This document shows, piece by piece, positions 37,064-45,271 of a stretch of DNA of 64,000 nucleotides. The stretch's first letter is position 1. Each line of letters begins with the position of its first letter. This DNA is from Candidatus Manganitrophus sp. (GTDB lineage Bacteria; Nitrospirota; Nitrospiria; SBBL01; Manganitrophaceae): contig CP114561.1 in the NCBI GenBank assembly GCA_028865235.1, positions 2,748,001-2,812,000 on the forward strand, read 5' to 3'. The notes beneath the pieces were generated by a model. The model was not told where the DNA came from. It searched no databases and saw only the letters and a program-made list of their open reading frames with translations. Position numbers and translations under genes: made by a program.

Positions 37064-38059
37064 TTGCGTCCAAGCTGTGTCAAGGAGGGGAGATCGATTT
37101 CAGCTTCAGGTGACGAAAAGAAAGATCTTTGGTTGATTCTCGTCGGCCCGACCGCCGTCGGCAAGAGCGCCGTTGCCGAGCGGCTGGCGCTGGCGCTGGG
37201 GACCGACATCCTGGTAGCCGACTCCCGCCAGATCTACCAGGGGATGGATATCGGGACCGATAAACCGTCGCCCGAGTCGCGGGCCCGGGTGCCGCGTCAC
37301 TTGATCGATCTCGTCCCTCCCGACGGTTCCTTCTCGGCCGGGAAGTTCAAGAAACTGGCCGAGGAGAAGATCACCGCGCTTTCCCGGGAGGGAAAGCCGA
37401 TCTTTATCGAAGGGGGGACCGGCCTTTATATCAAAACTCTCTTGTACGGATTGTGGGAGGGGCCGCCGGCCGATTGGGATCTCCGGCGGCGGCTGCTTCA
37501 AGAAGAGAGCGAGAAAGGAGAAGGGATCCTTCACCGGCGGCTGGCCGAGGTCGATCCCGCGGCGGCGGAGCGGATCCATCCGCGCGATCTCCCGAAGCTG
37601 GTTCGGGCGCTGGAGGTTTATCATCAGACCGGCCGCCCCATCTCCGAAGTCCATGCGGATCATCGGTTCGCCGAGCCCCCGAAGGGGGCCTACTGTCTGA
37701 TCGGATTGCGGCGCGACCGTGAAGACCTTTATCAACGGATCGAGCAACGGGTTGAAGCGCAGATCGCAAAGGGGCTGATCGAAGAGACGGCGGGTCTTCT
37801 CTCAGCCGGTTTTTCACCGGAGCTTCCTTCCATGCGGGGATTGGGATACAAGCAGATGACCCGGTACATTCGGGGCGAGCAGACGCGGGAAGAGGCGATC
37901 GCGACGCTGAAACGTGATACCCGTCACTACGCGAAACGGCAGATGACCTGGTTTCGGGCCGACCCGAAGATCGAGTGGATCGATCTTCGTCCGGATGAAG
38001 CGCCGGAAGAGGCCGCCGACCGGATTCTGCGCTTGAAGTATTTGAAGAGTATGCTATAA
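37064..38059 (+). CDS. miaA: tRNA dimethylallyltransferase MiaA
   Basis: About 320-331 residues. P-loop LILVGPTAVGKSAVAERLAL, the DSRQIYQGMDIGTDKPSPES motif, PRHLIDLVPPDGSFSAGKFK, FIEGGTGLYIKTLLYGL and the C-terminal tRNA-binding SMRGLGYKQMTRYIRGE, KRDTRHYAKRQMTWFR are all typical. It prenylates A37 of tRNAs reading UNN codons. The start is uncertain: a TTG at 37064 opens the frame, but the perfect AAGGAGG at 37082-37088 would serve an ATT at 37097 (ISASGDEKKD). No ATG fits. Confidence 0.94.
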   Translation: MRPSCVKEGRSISASGDEKKDLWLILVGPTAVGKSAVAERLALALGTDILVADSRQIYQGMDIGTDKPSPESRARVPRHLIDLVPPDGSFSAGKFKKLAEEKITALSREGKPIFIEGGTGLYIKTLLYGLWEGPPADWDLRRRLLQEESEKGEGILHRRLAEVDPAAAERIHPRDLPKLVRALEVYHQTGRPISEVHADHRFAEPPKGAYCLIGLRRDREDLYQRIEQRVEAQIAKGLIEETAGLLSAGFSPELPSMRGLGYKQMTRYIRGEQTREEAIATLKRDTRHYAKRQMTWFRADPKIEWIDLRPDEAPEEAADRILRLKYLKSML

Positions 38060-38105
38060 TCCTGTTCAATTTTGGCCGTAGCAGATCAATCATGGGAAGA
38101 GGACG

Positions 38106-39014
38106 ATGGCGGAGAAGCGAGGTTCGAAGAAGCGCTCAGTGAGTCGATCCAAATTGCCGCAGGCGCGGATCGGCGTCATCGGCGGAAGCGGTCTATACCA
38201 GATGGAATCGCTGAAGGAGGTCCGGGAGGTGGCGGTTTCGACCCCGTTCGGAAAGCCCTCCGGGAAGTTCATCCTCGGAACCCTGGAGGGGGGTTCCGAT
38301 CGCTTTCTTGGCGCGGCACGGCCAGGGCCATACGCTTCTCCCCTCGGAGATCAACTATCGGGCCAATCTCTTTGCCATGAAGAAGCTGGGGGTGGAGCGG
38401 ATTCTCTCCGTCAGCGCGGTCGGCAGCATGAAAGAAGCGATCGCCCCGGGCCATATCGCGATCCCGAGCCAGTTTTATGATCTGACAAAAGGAAGAAAGA
38501 GCACTTTTTTCGGACAGGGGATCGTGGCGCACGTCAGCCTGGCCGACCCGATCTGCTCCGAGCTGGCCGGCATCGTCGCGGAGGCGAGTGAAGCGGTCGG
38601 AGCGACGATTCATCGCGGGGGGACCTATCTCTGCATGGAGGGGCCGCAATTCTCCACCCGCGCCGAATCGGAGGTCCACCGCAGTTGGGGGGTCGATGTC
38701 ATCGGGATGACGAACGTCACCGAGGCCAAGCTGGCGCGAGAGGCCGAGATCTGCTATACGACGATTGCGCTGGCGACCGATTACGATTGCTGGCACGTCT
38801 CCGAGGAGCCGGTGACGGTCGAGATGGTTATCAAGACCCTTCTGGAAAATGTCGCCCTCTCAAAGAAGATCATTCAGGCGGCGGTGGTTCGGATGGGAGA
38901 GGGAGGCGGTGCGCTTGCGCCGAAGCGCTGAAGCACGCCATCGTGACCCCCTCCTCTGCCGTTCCTCAAAAGACCAAAGTCGATTTAAAGCCAATCATCG
39001 GAAAGTATATTTGA
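38106..39014 (+). CDS. mtnP: S-methyl-5'-thioadenosine phosphorylase, two frameshifts
   Basis: Phosphorolytic cleavage of methylthioadenosine to adenine and methylthioribose-1-phosphate (methionine salvage). Recognised by [17 protein letters not shown] (phosphate-binding GGSGLY), the reading-frame-2 segment [60 protein letters not shown] and [28 protein letters not shown]. The C-terminal [34 protein letters not shown] is on a third frame. Slips: a six-G run near 38285-38290 and a G-rich stretch near 38896-38912. Follows miaA closely. The break points look like assembly errors. Confidence 0.88.
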
Positions 39015-39120
39015 GGCGCCCGCGGTTCGATCGAGGGCTTCGAAGGGGGGAGGTCCAAGCCTCTCCCGTGAGCCCGGCATCGGCATCGGATCGACGGGGC
39101 CGCATCTGGGGGATCGGCGC

Positions 39121-39864
39121 ATGAAGCACACCCTGCTTTTTTCTTTTGTCCTCTTTTCATTCGGCTGTGCGGCCCTTTTGTCTCCGCCCGCCGCCCGTTC
39201 CCCCGTTCACGACTATTCTGAAACCGAGTTTGTCTCCCCCCATCTGACCAAGGAGGGGCTGGCGTCGGGGAAATTGGCGATTCTGGCGGTCTTCTCTCCG
39301 AGCGATCCGGAAGGAATGGAGCAGAACGCCGCCTATGAAATCTTCCAGGGGTTGCGCTCCTCGTTTCGCGATGTCCATATCATCCCGCGGTCGGATGCCG
39401 TCAAAAAGATTGCCTCGGCCGATCAGCTCCCGGCTTACGAGGCTTTTGTGAAGGAATATGAAGAGGAAAGAATCATCGACCTAGACGCGCTCAAAAAGTG
39501 GGGCGAGTTGGAGGAGGTCCGTTATCTTTTCATCGGAGAGCTCGGCGTGGTGAATAAACATACCGAGGCGCGGATGATGCAAGGCAGGGAGAATCTGGTC
39601 GCGGGAAAGATCTCCGTTTTTGCCTCGGGGCCGAATATGATTCCGGAAGAGGTGAGCAAACAGGTGCGGCTGCGCGGCGAAATCTGGGACAGCCGGTGCG
39701 GACGGATGGTCTGGATGGGAAGAGGGGAAGCGGAGGTGTTGGAAACGGTGGGGCATGAGCTGACCCGCGTGGAAGACATCTTCATGGCTGCGGGGAGAAA
39801 CCTGATCGCTTCCCTGACGAAGTCGATTAAAACGACGAAGGCCCCCGCAGCGGAATGCCCGTAA
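39121..39864 (+). CDS. Lipoprotein of unknown function
   Basis: 247 residues with a lipoprotein signal MKHTLLFSFVLFSFGCAALL (lipobox FGC). The mature domain has an alpha/beta look: LAILAVFSPSDPEGMEQNAA, VRYLFIGELGVVNKHTEARM, VSKQVRLRGEIWDSRCGRMV WMGRGEAEV. The last segment resembles proteins with a GNA1162/CsgG-like alpha/beta fold, but the similarity is only suggestive. Sits in the miaA-mtnP-pfkB cluster. Confidence 0.72.
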   Translation: MKHTLLFSFVLFSFGCAALLSPPAARSPVHDYSETEFVSPHLTKEGLASGKLAILAVFSPSDPEGMEQNAAYEIFQGLRSSFRDVHIIPRSDAVKKIASADQLPAYEAFVKEYEEERIIDLDALKKWGELEEVRYLFIGELGVVNKHTEARMMQGRENLVAGKISVFASGPNMIPEEVSKQVRLRGEIWDSRCGRMVWMGRGEAEVLETVGHELTRVEDIFMAAGRNLIASLTKSIKTTKAPAAECP

Positions 39865-39883
39865 AAGACGATTGGGAATCGTT

Positions 39884-39958
39884 CAATTAGGAATGAGGAA
39901 TCAAAATGCAAAAAGCCCGGTTTCAATTCCTAATTCGTTGTTCCTAATTCTTAATTGA
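39884..39958. repeat. Heptad-unit palindromic repeat, copy 3 (AATTAGG type)
   Basis: Left units CAATTAG, GAATGAG, GAATCAA (39884-39904); right units CAATTCC, TAATTCG, TTGTTCC, TAATTCT, TAATTGA (39924-39958). The period is again exactly 7 and the arms are roughly inverted, but the unit is AATTAGG-like instead of GATTGCG. It lies between the lipoprotein gene and the PfkB kinase ribosome binding site. Confidence 0.7.
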
Positions 39959-39972
39959 ATTCAGGAGGCGTT

Positions 39973-40881
39973 ATGAGTTTATTGGTAGTCGGTTCGGTGG
40001 CGTTTGATTCGGTCAAGACCCCGTTCGGTGAGGCGAAAGAAGTATTGGGAGGATCGGCGACCTACTTCTCCACGGCGGCAAGCTATTTTACCGAGGTGAA
40101 GCTGGTGGCGGTGGTCGGCGAAGATTTTCCGGAGTCCCACCTGGCATTTTTAAAAGAGAAGGGGGTCGATTTCGAAGGGCTGGAGCGCCGGCCGGGCCGG
40201 ACTTTCCGATGGCGCGGGGAGTATGGCTATCAGCTCAACGAGGCGAAGACCCTCGATACGCAGCTGAATGTCTTCGAGTCGTTCCGGCCGAAACTTCCTT
40301 CATCGTACCGCGACGCCTCCGTCGTTTTTTTGGCGAACATCGACCCGGAGTTACAGCTTGATGTTCTCAAACAGGTGAAGCAGCCAAAACTCGTTGCGTG
40401 TGATACAATGAATTTCTGGATCGGGGGAAAACGCGACGCGCTCATTAAAACCCTCGGAGAAGTCGATATCTTGATCATCAACGACGGCGAAGCGCGCGAA
40501 CTGGCCGGCGAGTTCAACCTGGTGAAGGTGGCGAAGAAGATCCTCTCGTTCGGTCCGAAGATCCTCATTATCAAGCGCGGCGAATATGGGGCATTGATGT
40601 TCAACGGGCAGACCACCTTCGCCGCGCCTGCGCTGCCGTTGGAGAATGTGTTTGATCCGACCGGTGCCGGCGATTCGTTTGCGGGGGGATTTATGGGATA
40701 CCTCTCGCAGAACGGGACGATGAACGAAGCGGCCCTCCGGCAGGCGGTCATTTACGGGAGCGTCATGGCCTCTTTCAATGTCGAGGCCTTCAGCCTCGAT
40801 CGGATGCGGACCCTCACCCGAGAAGAGATCAACGCGCGGTATAAAGAGTTTCAGTCGTTGACCTTCTTTGAAAGTGCCTAG
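39973..40881 (+). CDS. PfkB-family carbohydrate/nucleoside kinase
   Basis: 302 residues from the ATG at 39973 (AGGAGG four bases before it). Ribokinase fold: MSLLVVGSVAFDSVKTPFG, EVLGGSATYFSTAASYF, LVAVVGEDFPESHLAFLKEK, and the C-terminal anion-hole/base motif ENVFDPTGAGDSFAGGFMGY with catalytic Asp. IIKRGEYGALMF gives the last strand. The substrate is not predictable (adenosine or sugar kinases look alike). It lies near mtnP and miaA, a common arrangement in this type of genome; a role in nucleoside salvage is plausible. Confidence 0.9.
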   Translation: MSLLVVGSVAFDSVKTPFGEAKEVLGGSATYFSTAASYFTEVKLVAVVGEDFPESHLAFLKEKGVDFEGLERRPGRTFRWRGEYGYQLNEAKTLDTQLNVFESFRPKLPSSYRDASVVFLANIDPELQLDVLKQVKQPKLVACDTMNFWIGGKRDALIKTLGEVDILIINDGEARELAGEFNLVKVAKKILSFGPKILIIKRGEYGALMFNGQTTFAAPALPLENVFDPTGAGDSFAGGFMGYLSQNGTMNEAALRQAVIYGSVMASFNVEAFSLDRMRTLTREEINARYKEFQSLTFFESA

Positions 40882-40917
40882 AACGGGCTCCCCGATTTAA
40901 ACGACGGAGGAATGTGG

Positions 40918-41679
40918 ATGCGTTGGAAAAGGGCGATGATTTGGATTCTCATTCCGCTTTGCACCGCCTGCGGGATGGGCGAGGCGCAACTCAAGAGAGA
41001 AAGGGAGGCATCGGCCCATTACAAGCTCGGCATCTCGTATATCAACGACAATTCCCTCCAAAGGGCGTTTATCGAATTTCAGAAGGCGATCGAGCTCGAT
41101 CCGCGTTATCGCGACGCGCACTATGCCTTGGGGCACGTTCATTTTATGCAGGAAAACTACAAGGAAGCGGTCCTCTCCCTGCAGAAATCGCTTTCAGCCG
41201 ATCCGGAATTCTCCGATGCTCATAATTATCTCGGAAAGGTGTACGAGGCGCAGGGAAAATTCGATCAGGCGATCTCGGAGTATCAGGCGGCCCTCAAAAA
41301 TGTACAATACGCGACCCCTGAAAAACCCTATCTGAACCTCGGGCTGGTCTACTTGAAGCAAGAAAAATACGATGAAGCGGTCCGCTCCTTTGAAAGTGTT
41401 CTGAGGATCAATCCCCGTCCCGAGTTTATCGCGCTGACCCAGAATGGGCTTGGAAGAGCCTATTTCCAGATGGGAAAGGTCAAAGAGTCCATCGCCTCTT
41501 ATCAGGAGGCCATCCGTCTTGCGCCCGATTTCGTCGATGCCCATCTCAATCTTGCCTCTGCGTATTTGAGAGAGGGCTCGAAAGGGCTTGCAGCGGGTTC
41601 ATTTAAAAAAGTCGTTGAGCTCTCTCCCAAAAGTTCACAAGCGAAAGAAGCGCAGAAATTTCTGGATGCGCTTCGCTAA
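40918..41679 (+). CDS. TPR lipoprotein (PilF/PilW-like)
   Basis: 253 residues from the ATG at 40918 (GGAGG seven bases upstream; an ATG at 40912 is too close). Lipoprotein signal MRWKRAMIWILIPLCTACGM, then six TPR-type repeats: ASAHYKLGISYINDNSLQRA FIEFQKAIELDP, YRDAHYALGHVHFMQENYKE AVLSLQKSLSADP, FSDAHNYLGKVYEAQGKFDQ AISEYQAALKN, PYLNLGLVYLKQEKYDEAVR SFESVLRINP and two more. A protein-protein scaffold on the outer membrane, similar in shape to type IV pilus assembly factor PilF/PilW. No pilus genes are in view, so the partner is unknown. Confidence 0.87.
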   Translation: MRWKRAMIWILIPLCTACGMGEAQLKREREASAHYKLGISYINDNSLQRAFIEFQKAIELDPRYRDAHYALGHVHFMQENYKEAVLSLQKSLSADPEFSDAHNYLGKVYEAQGKFDQAISEYQAALKNVQYATPEKPYLNLGLVYLKQEKYDEAVRSFESVLRINPRPEFIALTQNGLGRAYFQMGKVKESIASYQEAIRLAPDFVDAHLNLASAYLREGSKGLAAGSFKKVVELSPKSSQAKEAQKFLDALR

Positions 41680-41848
41680 ACCGCTTCTCCCGCCGGCCGT
41701 CGCGCGTGTTGAATGGGGATTTTTCCTGTGACGTCCCGATTCAACCTTCCAGCGCCGCGGATCGATTCGATGCAAAAAACATTCGGCGGCGCCCGGTTCA
41801 ATAAAGCAGGCGAGTGGAGAGCGTTTCGAAGAGGATCAGGTTTACTGG

Positions 41849-42669
41849 ATGGAAAATTTAGGCGAGTTCCTTCGGCAACAAAGGGAAGGTAAAAACATTT
41901 CAATAGAGGAGTTGGCGACCCGGACACGCATCGGGGTCCGGTTTATCAAGCTGATCGAGGAGAACCAATTCGACCAGCTTCCCAACCCGGTCTCGGCCAA
42001 GGGCTTTTTGAGAAGCTACGCCCGCTGCCTCGGTCTTGAGGAAGCGCCCATTCTGAACCGGTTTTCGCAGACCGTTCAGTCGCCGGAGACCTCGGCCGCA
42101 AGCGGCACCGAGGAGAAGGTCCCTTCTTACATTCAGAGGAAGCAACCCGATCACCTTCCCTTTCCGCTTTGGGCCGCCCTTGCGGTGGTCGGCGTGATCG
42201 TTCTCTTCCTTGTGCTCGCTTTTTTAATGCCGAAGAACAAAGAGGTCGCACCCCCTCCGCCGCCCGAAGAGATCCTCTCCGACGAGCCGGTTCCCCCGGA
42301 GCCGTCGCCGATTCCTCCCCCCCGGAGGGTGGAGGGGCCTCCTCCTCTGAGCCCCCTTCGTCCTCTTCCCCCGCTCCAACCCCCTCTTCGGCCGCCAATC
42401 CCTCGCCACCCTCGCAGGAGTCCTTTGTCCCGTTGGTTCTTCTGATTGAGGCGGTGGAGCCGTCGTGGGTCCATGCCACCCTCGATGGGACCGAGATCAA
42501 AGAGGCCCTTCTCCAGGCGGGTGAGAGCATTCGCTGGGAGGCAAAAGAGAAATTCGCGCTTACGGTCGGAAACGCCGGCGGGGTCCGTCTCTTTCTTGAT
42601 GGGAGGGAGCTTGGCTCTCTGGGTCCGAGCGGAAAGGTGGTGAGAAGGGAAATTGTGGCGCAACGGTAA
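41849..42669 (+). CDS. RodZ-like helix-turn-helix membrane protein, one frameshift
   Basis: About 273 residues. N-terminal HTH_25 domain MENLGEFLRQQREGKNISIE ELATRTRIGVRFIKLIEENQ, the typical RodZ start, then GFLRSYARCLGL, one membrane helix (PFPLWAALAVVGVIVLFLVL AFL), a Pro/Ser-rich linker and a C-terminal DUF4115 domain (LLIEAVEPSWVHATLDGTEI KEALLQAGESIRWEAKEKFA LTVGNAGGVRLFLDG). The frame changes in a seven-C run near 42317-42323; the Pro/Ser linker codes in both frames, so the exact point is uncertain. RodZ links MreB filaments to the cell wall machinery. It precedes tRNA-Thr. Confidence 0.85.
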
Positions 42670-42685
42670 AGCGCGCACAAAGGAC

Positions 42686-42714
42686 TTGATTTTCCCGATT
42701 CCTCCGTGTATTAA
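42686..42714 (+). promoter_or_regulatory. Promoter of tRNA-Thr
   Basis: TTGATT (42686-42691) and TATTAA (42709-42714) with 17 bases between, ending ten bases before the tRNA. Good match to sigma-70 consensus spacing. Confidence 0.6.
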
Positions 42715-42724
42715 GAAGGGCGAC

Positions 42725-42799
42725 GCCGGCGTAGCTCAGTGGTAGAGCAGCTGATTCGTAATCAGCAGGTCGTCAGTTCAATCCTGACCGCCGGCTCCA
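42725..42799 (+). tRNA. tRNA-Thr (anticodon CGT)
   Basis: 75 bases with encoded CCA. Acceptor GCCGGCG pairs with CGCCGGC. The anticodon arm GCTGA-TTCGTAA-TCAGC gives anticodon CGT reading ACG (Thr). D arm TAGCTCAGTGGTAGAGC and T arm GTTCAATCC are present. Confidence 0.95.
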
Positions 42800-42983
42800 G
42801 CAAAATCAACGACGCTGTCCCCGGGCAATATCCCCTCCGTCTCTTCCTCCGAATTTTTGGCTGCGGCCGGTGCGGACCCTGTTTTCCTCGTAAGGGCTTA
42901 CGCCTTAATGTTGGCTTGTATTAGGCGTGTCAATGTAGTACTATTTCTACATTCTTCATCCGGAGATTTAGAAGGAAAGACGC

Positions 42984-43376
42984 ATGCCGAAGCAGATCCT
43001 GATTGTAGACGATAATGAAGATTCCTCCCAGGTCTTCACACGCCTTCTGACGAAAGAGGGTTATGCGGTGACGCTTGCGAAAGATGGCGCGGAGGGATTA
43101 CAGCGGGTTTCGCAGTCCCGGCCGGACCTGATCCTGCTCGATGTGATGTTGCCCGGAATCAACGGCTTTGAAGTCTGCCGCACGATCAAAAGCGATCCTT
43201 CATTACGCTCCATCCCGATTCTGATCATCAGCGCCGGTATCGATCCCGCCTTGCAGGAGCAGGGCCTGAACGTCGGCGCGGAGGCGCTTTTGACCAAGCC
43301 GATCAGACCCCCCGATCTGATCGCGAAGATCAAAGGATATTTCAATAACCAACATTCCTCTCTCTCCACCCCGTAA
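42984..43376 (+). CDS. Single-domain response regulator (receiver only)
   Basis: 130 residues, a bare CheY-like receiver: MPKQILIVDDNEDSSQVFTR, the phospho-acceptor Asp in PDLILLDVMLPGINGFEV, and IPILIISAGID with LLTKPIRPPDLIAKIKGYF. No output domain. Closely similar in layout to the receiver at 55003-55386 (MPKRILIVDDNEDTRQLF), so they are paralogues. Acts as a phosphorelay or partner-binding module. Upstream DNA has TGTAGTACTATTTCTACA, a short palindrome that may be an operator. Confidence 0.9.
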   Translation: MPKQILIVDDNEDSSQVFTRLLTKEGYAVTLAKDGAEGLQRVSQSRPDLILLDVMLPGINGFEVCRTIKSDPSLRSIPILIISAGIDPALQEQGLNVGAEALLTKPIRPPDLIAKIKGYFNNQHSSLSTP

Positions 43377-43417
43377 TTTCTCCTCACGCCGGCGATATGC
43401 GATCCGGGACCGGCCCC

Positions 43418-43444
43418 TTGACACTGAAAAATGAATTGTATAAT
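43418..43444 (+). promoter_or_regulatory. Probable promoter of the GldA/F/G-like ABC operon
   Basis: TTGACA (43418-43423) and TATAAT (43439-43444) are perfect hexamers but only 15 bases apart, shorter than ideal. It lies 39 bases before the ABC ATPase start. Suggests a weakened or regulated promoter. Confidence 0.5.
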
Positions 43445-43483
43445 TTACACGATTGCAACGCATTGTAGGGAGTCTTAAGAGAT

Positions 43484-44431
43484 ATGATTGAGGTGGTGCA
43501 TTTAGGAAAACGCTATGGGGAAATCGTGGCGATCGATGATGTGAACTTTTCGGTCGCCAAAGGGGAGATCCTCGCTTTTTTGGGGCCGAACGGGGCGGGG
43601 AAGACGACGACGATGCGGATTCTCACCTGTTTCATGCCGGCCACCAGCGGCACCGCGAAAGTGGCTGGGTTCGACATCTTCGAATCGCCGATGGAGGTGA
43701 AGCGCCGGATCGGCTATCTTCCCGACAACCCGCCGCTCTATCCCGAGATGACCGTCTCGGAGTACCTTCAGTTCGTCGCCAAAATCAAAGGGGTCCCGAA
43801 TCAAAGGATCAAGGCGGCGCTCGCCTCCGCTTTGGAAAAGTGCAATCTCGGCGACGTGGCCCGCCGCCTGATCGGCAATCTCTCCCGCGGGTATCGGCAG
43901 CGGGTCGGATTGGCGCAGGCGATGATTCACAATCCCGACGTTCTGATTCTTGATGAGCCGACGGTGGGGCTCGATCCCAAGCAGATCATCGAGATACGGG
44001 AGTTGATCAAGGGGCTCGGCGGAGAGCATACGATCGTGTTGTCGACCCACATTTTGCCCGAAGCGACCGCCGTTTCTCAGAAGGTCGTCATCATCAATCG
44101 CGGCAGGATCGTCGCAGTCGACTCGCAAGAACGGCTCTCGGCGCAGGTCCGGAAATCGGAGAAGATCTCGGTCCGGGTCCGGCGGGGAGAGGCGGTTGAT
44201 CCGGAAAAGATCGTCTCGATCGAGGGGGTGCAGCAGATCCTCCCGCAACCGGCGCAACCGTCGATGAATGGGGAGGGGGTTTTCATCGTCGAATCGGAGC
44301 TCGGCCGCGATATCCGTGAAGAGTTGTCGAAGCGGGTGGTCGAGTGCGGGTGGGGTCTTCTTGAGATGAAACCGCTGGCGGTCAGCCTGGAAGAGGTCTT
44401 CCTCCAGCTCACCACGGAGGAGAAGGGGTAG
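43484..44431 (+). CDS. ABC transporter ATPase (GldA-like)
   Basis: 315 residues. ABC domain with Walker A FLGPNGAGKTTTMRILT, Q-loop GYLPDNPPLYPEMTV, signature LSRGYRQRVGLAQAM, Walker B DVLILDEPTVGLDP and H-loop VLSTHILPEA. A C-terminal extension of about 90 residues (KISVRVRRGEAVDPEKIVSI) is like that of GldA and related export ATPases. It leads a four-gene unit with a GldF-like permease, a GldG-like protein and a DUF4340 protein. In Bacteroidetes GldA-GldF-GldG is needed for gliding; outside them the module is widespread with unknown substrate. Confidence 0.92.
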   Translation: MIEVVHLGKRYGEIVAIDDVNFSVAKGEILAFLGPNGAGKTTTMRILTCFMPATSGTAKVAGFDIFESPMEVKRRIGYLPDNPPLYPEMTVSEYLQFVAKIKGVPNQRIKAALASALEKCNLGDVARRLIGNLSRGYRQRVGLAQAMIHNPDVLILDEPTVGLDPKQIIEIRELIKGLGGEHTIVLSTHILPEATAVSQKVVIINRGRIVAVDSQERLSAQVRKSEKISVRVRRGEAVDPEKIVSIEGVQQILPQPAQPSMNGEGVFIVESELGRDIREELSKRVVECGWGLLEMKPLAVSLEEVFLQLTTEEKG

Positions 44432-44474
44432 AGGAAGCGGCCGCCGTGCCGGTCGCCCCGGGAAGGGTGCCCGC

Positions 44475-45244
44475 ATGAAAAACATTCTGACCCTGGCCGG
44501 AAAGGAATTAAAGCTCTATTTCATCTCCCCGATCGCCTATGTCTTGGCGATGGTCTTTTTGATGGTATCGAACTACCTCTTCCACAGCCAGGTTTTTTTC
44601 TATTCGAGGCTGTCGTCTCAGGCGATGCAGTTTCAGGGAAACCTTCCGCAGCTTAATCTGCATGAAATTCTCTTCCGGCCGACCTTTTTAAACATGGCGA
44701 TCATCCTCCTTCTGATCATGCCGCTGTTAACGATGCGCCTCTTTGCCGAGGAGAAAAAGGGAGGACGACGGAGCTCCTAATGACCTCTCCGTTGACGATC
44801 ACCGAAATTGTCCTCGGGAAGTTTTTGGCCGCCTGGGCGATCTATGCCCTTCTTTTGGGACTCACCCTCCATCTGCCGGTGATGTTGTCGACCTTTACGC
44901 AGGTCGCCTGGAAGCCGCTGGTCGCCAGCTACCTGGGGCTGTTATTGCTGGGAGGGGTTTTTCTCTCGATGGGGCTCTTCGCCTCCTCGCTGACGGAAAA
45001 TCAGATCGTCGCCGCGGTGATCTCCTTCGGGATCTTGATCGGCTTCTGGCTGATCGGGCTGACCGCGCAGACAATGTCCGATTCTCCCGCCGGGGAGCTG
45101 TTCAGCTATCTCTCCCTGCTTGAGCATCTTGATCACTTCGTAAGAGGGTTGATCAACACGCGCGACCTGACCTATTTTATTTCACTGACGATCTTGGGGC
45201 TTTTTCTAACCCACCGCGTGGTTGAGTCGCAGCGATGGAAATGA
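44475..45244 (+). CDS. ABC-2 type permease (GldF-like), one frameshift
   Basis: About 256 residues with six membrane helices across two frames: KELKLYFISPIAYVLAMVFL MVSNYLF, LNMAIILLLIMPLLTMRLFA EEKK, then on the other frame TTELLMTSPLTITEIVLGKF LAAWAIYALLLGLTLHLPVM, SYLGLLLLGGVFLSMGLFAS SL and AAVISFGILIGFWLIGLT. The AEEKK..GTTELLM..P motif is the family hallmark; the slip (near 44757-44770) falls exactly in it, so the break is between the two halves of one gene. Inner-membrane partner of the upstream ATPase. Confidence 0.85.
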
Positions 45245-45271
45245 TGAGATGATCTGTTTTGAGGTTTTAAC

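Noticed and set aside
43502..44485. 327-codon minus-strand frame
   Set aside because: Antisense to a canonical ABC ATPase with all motifs.
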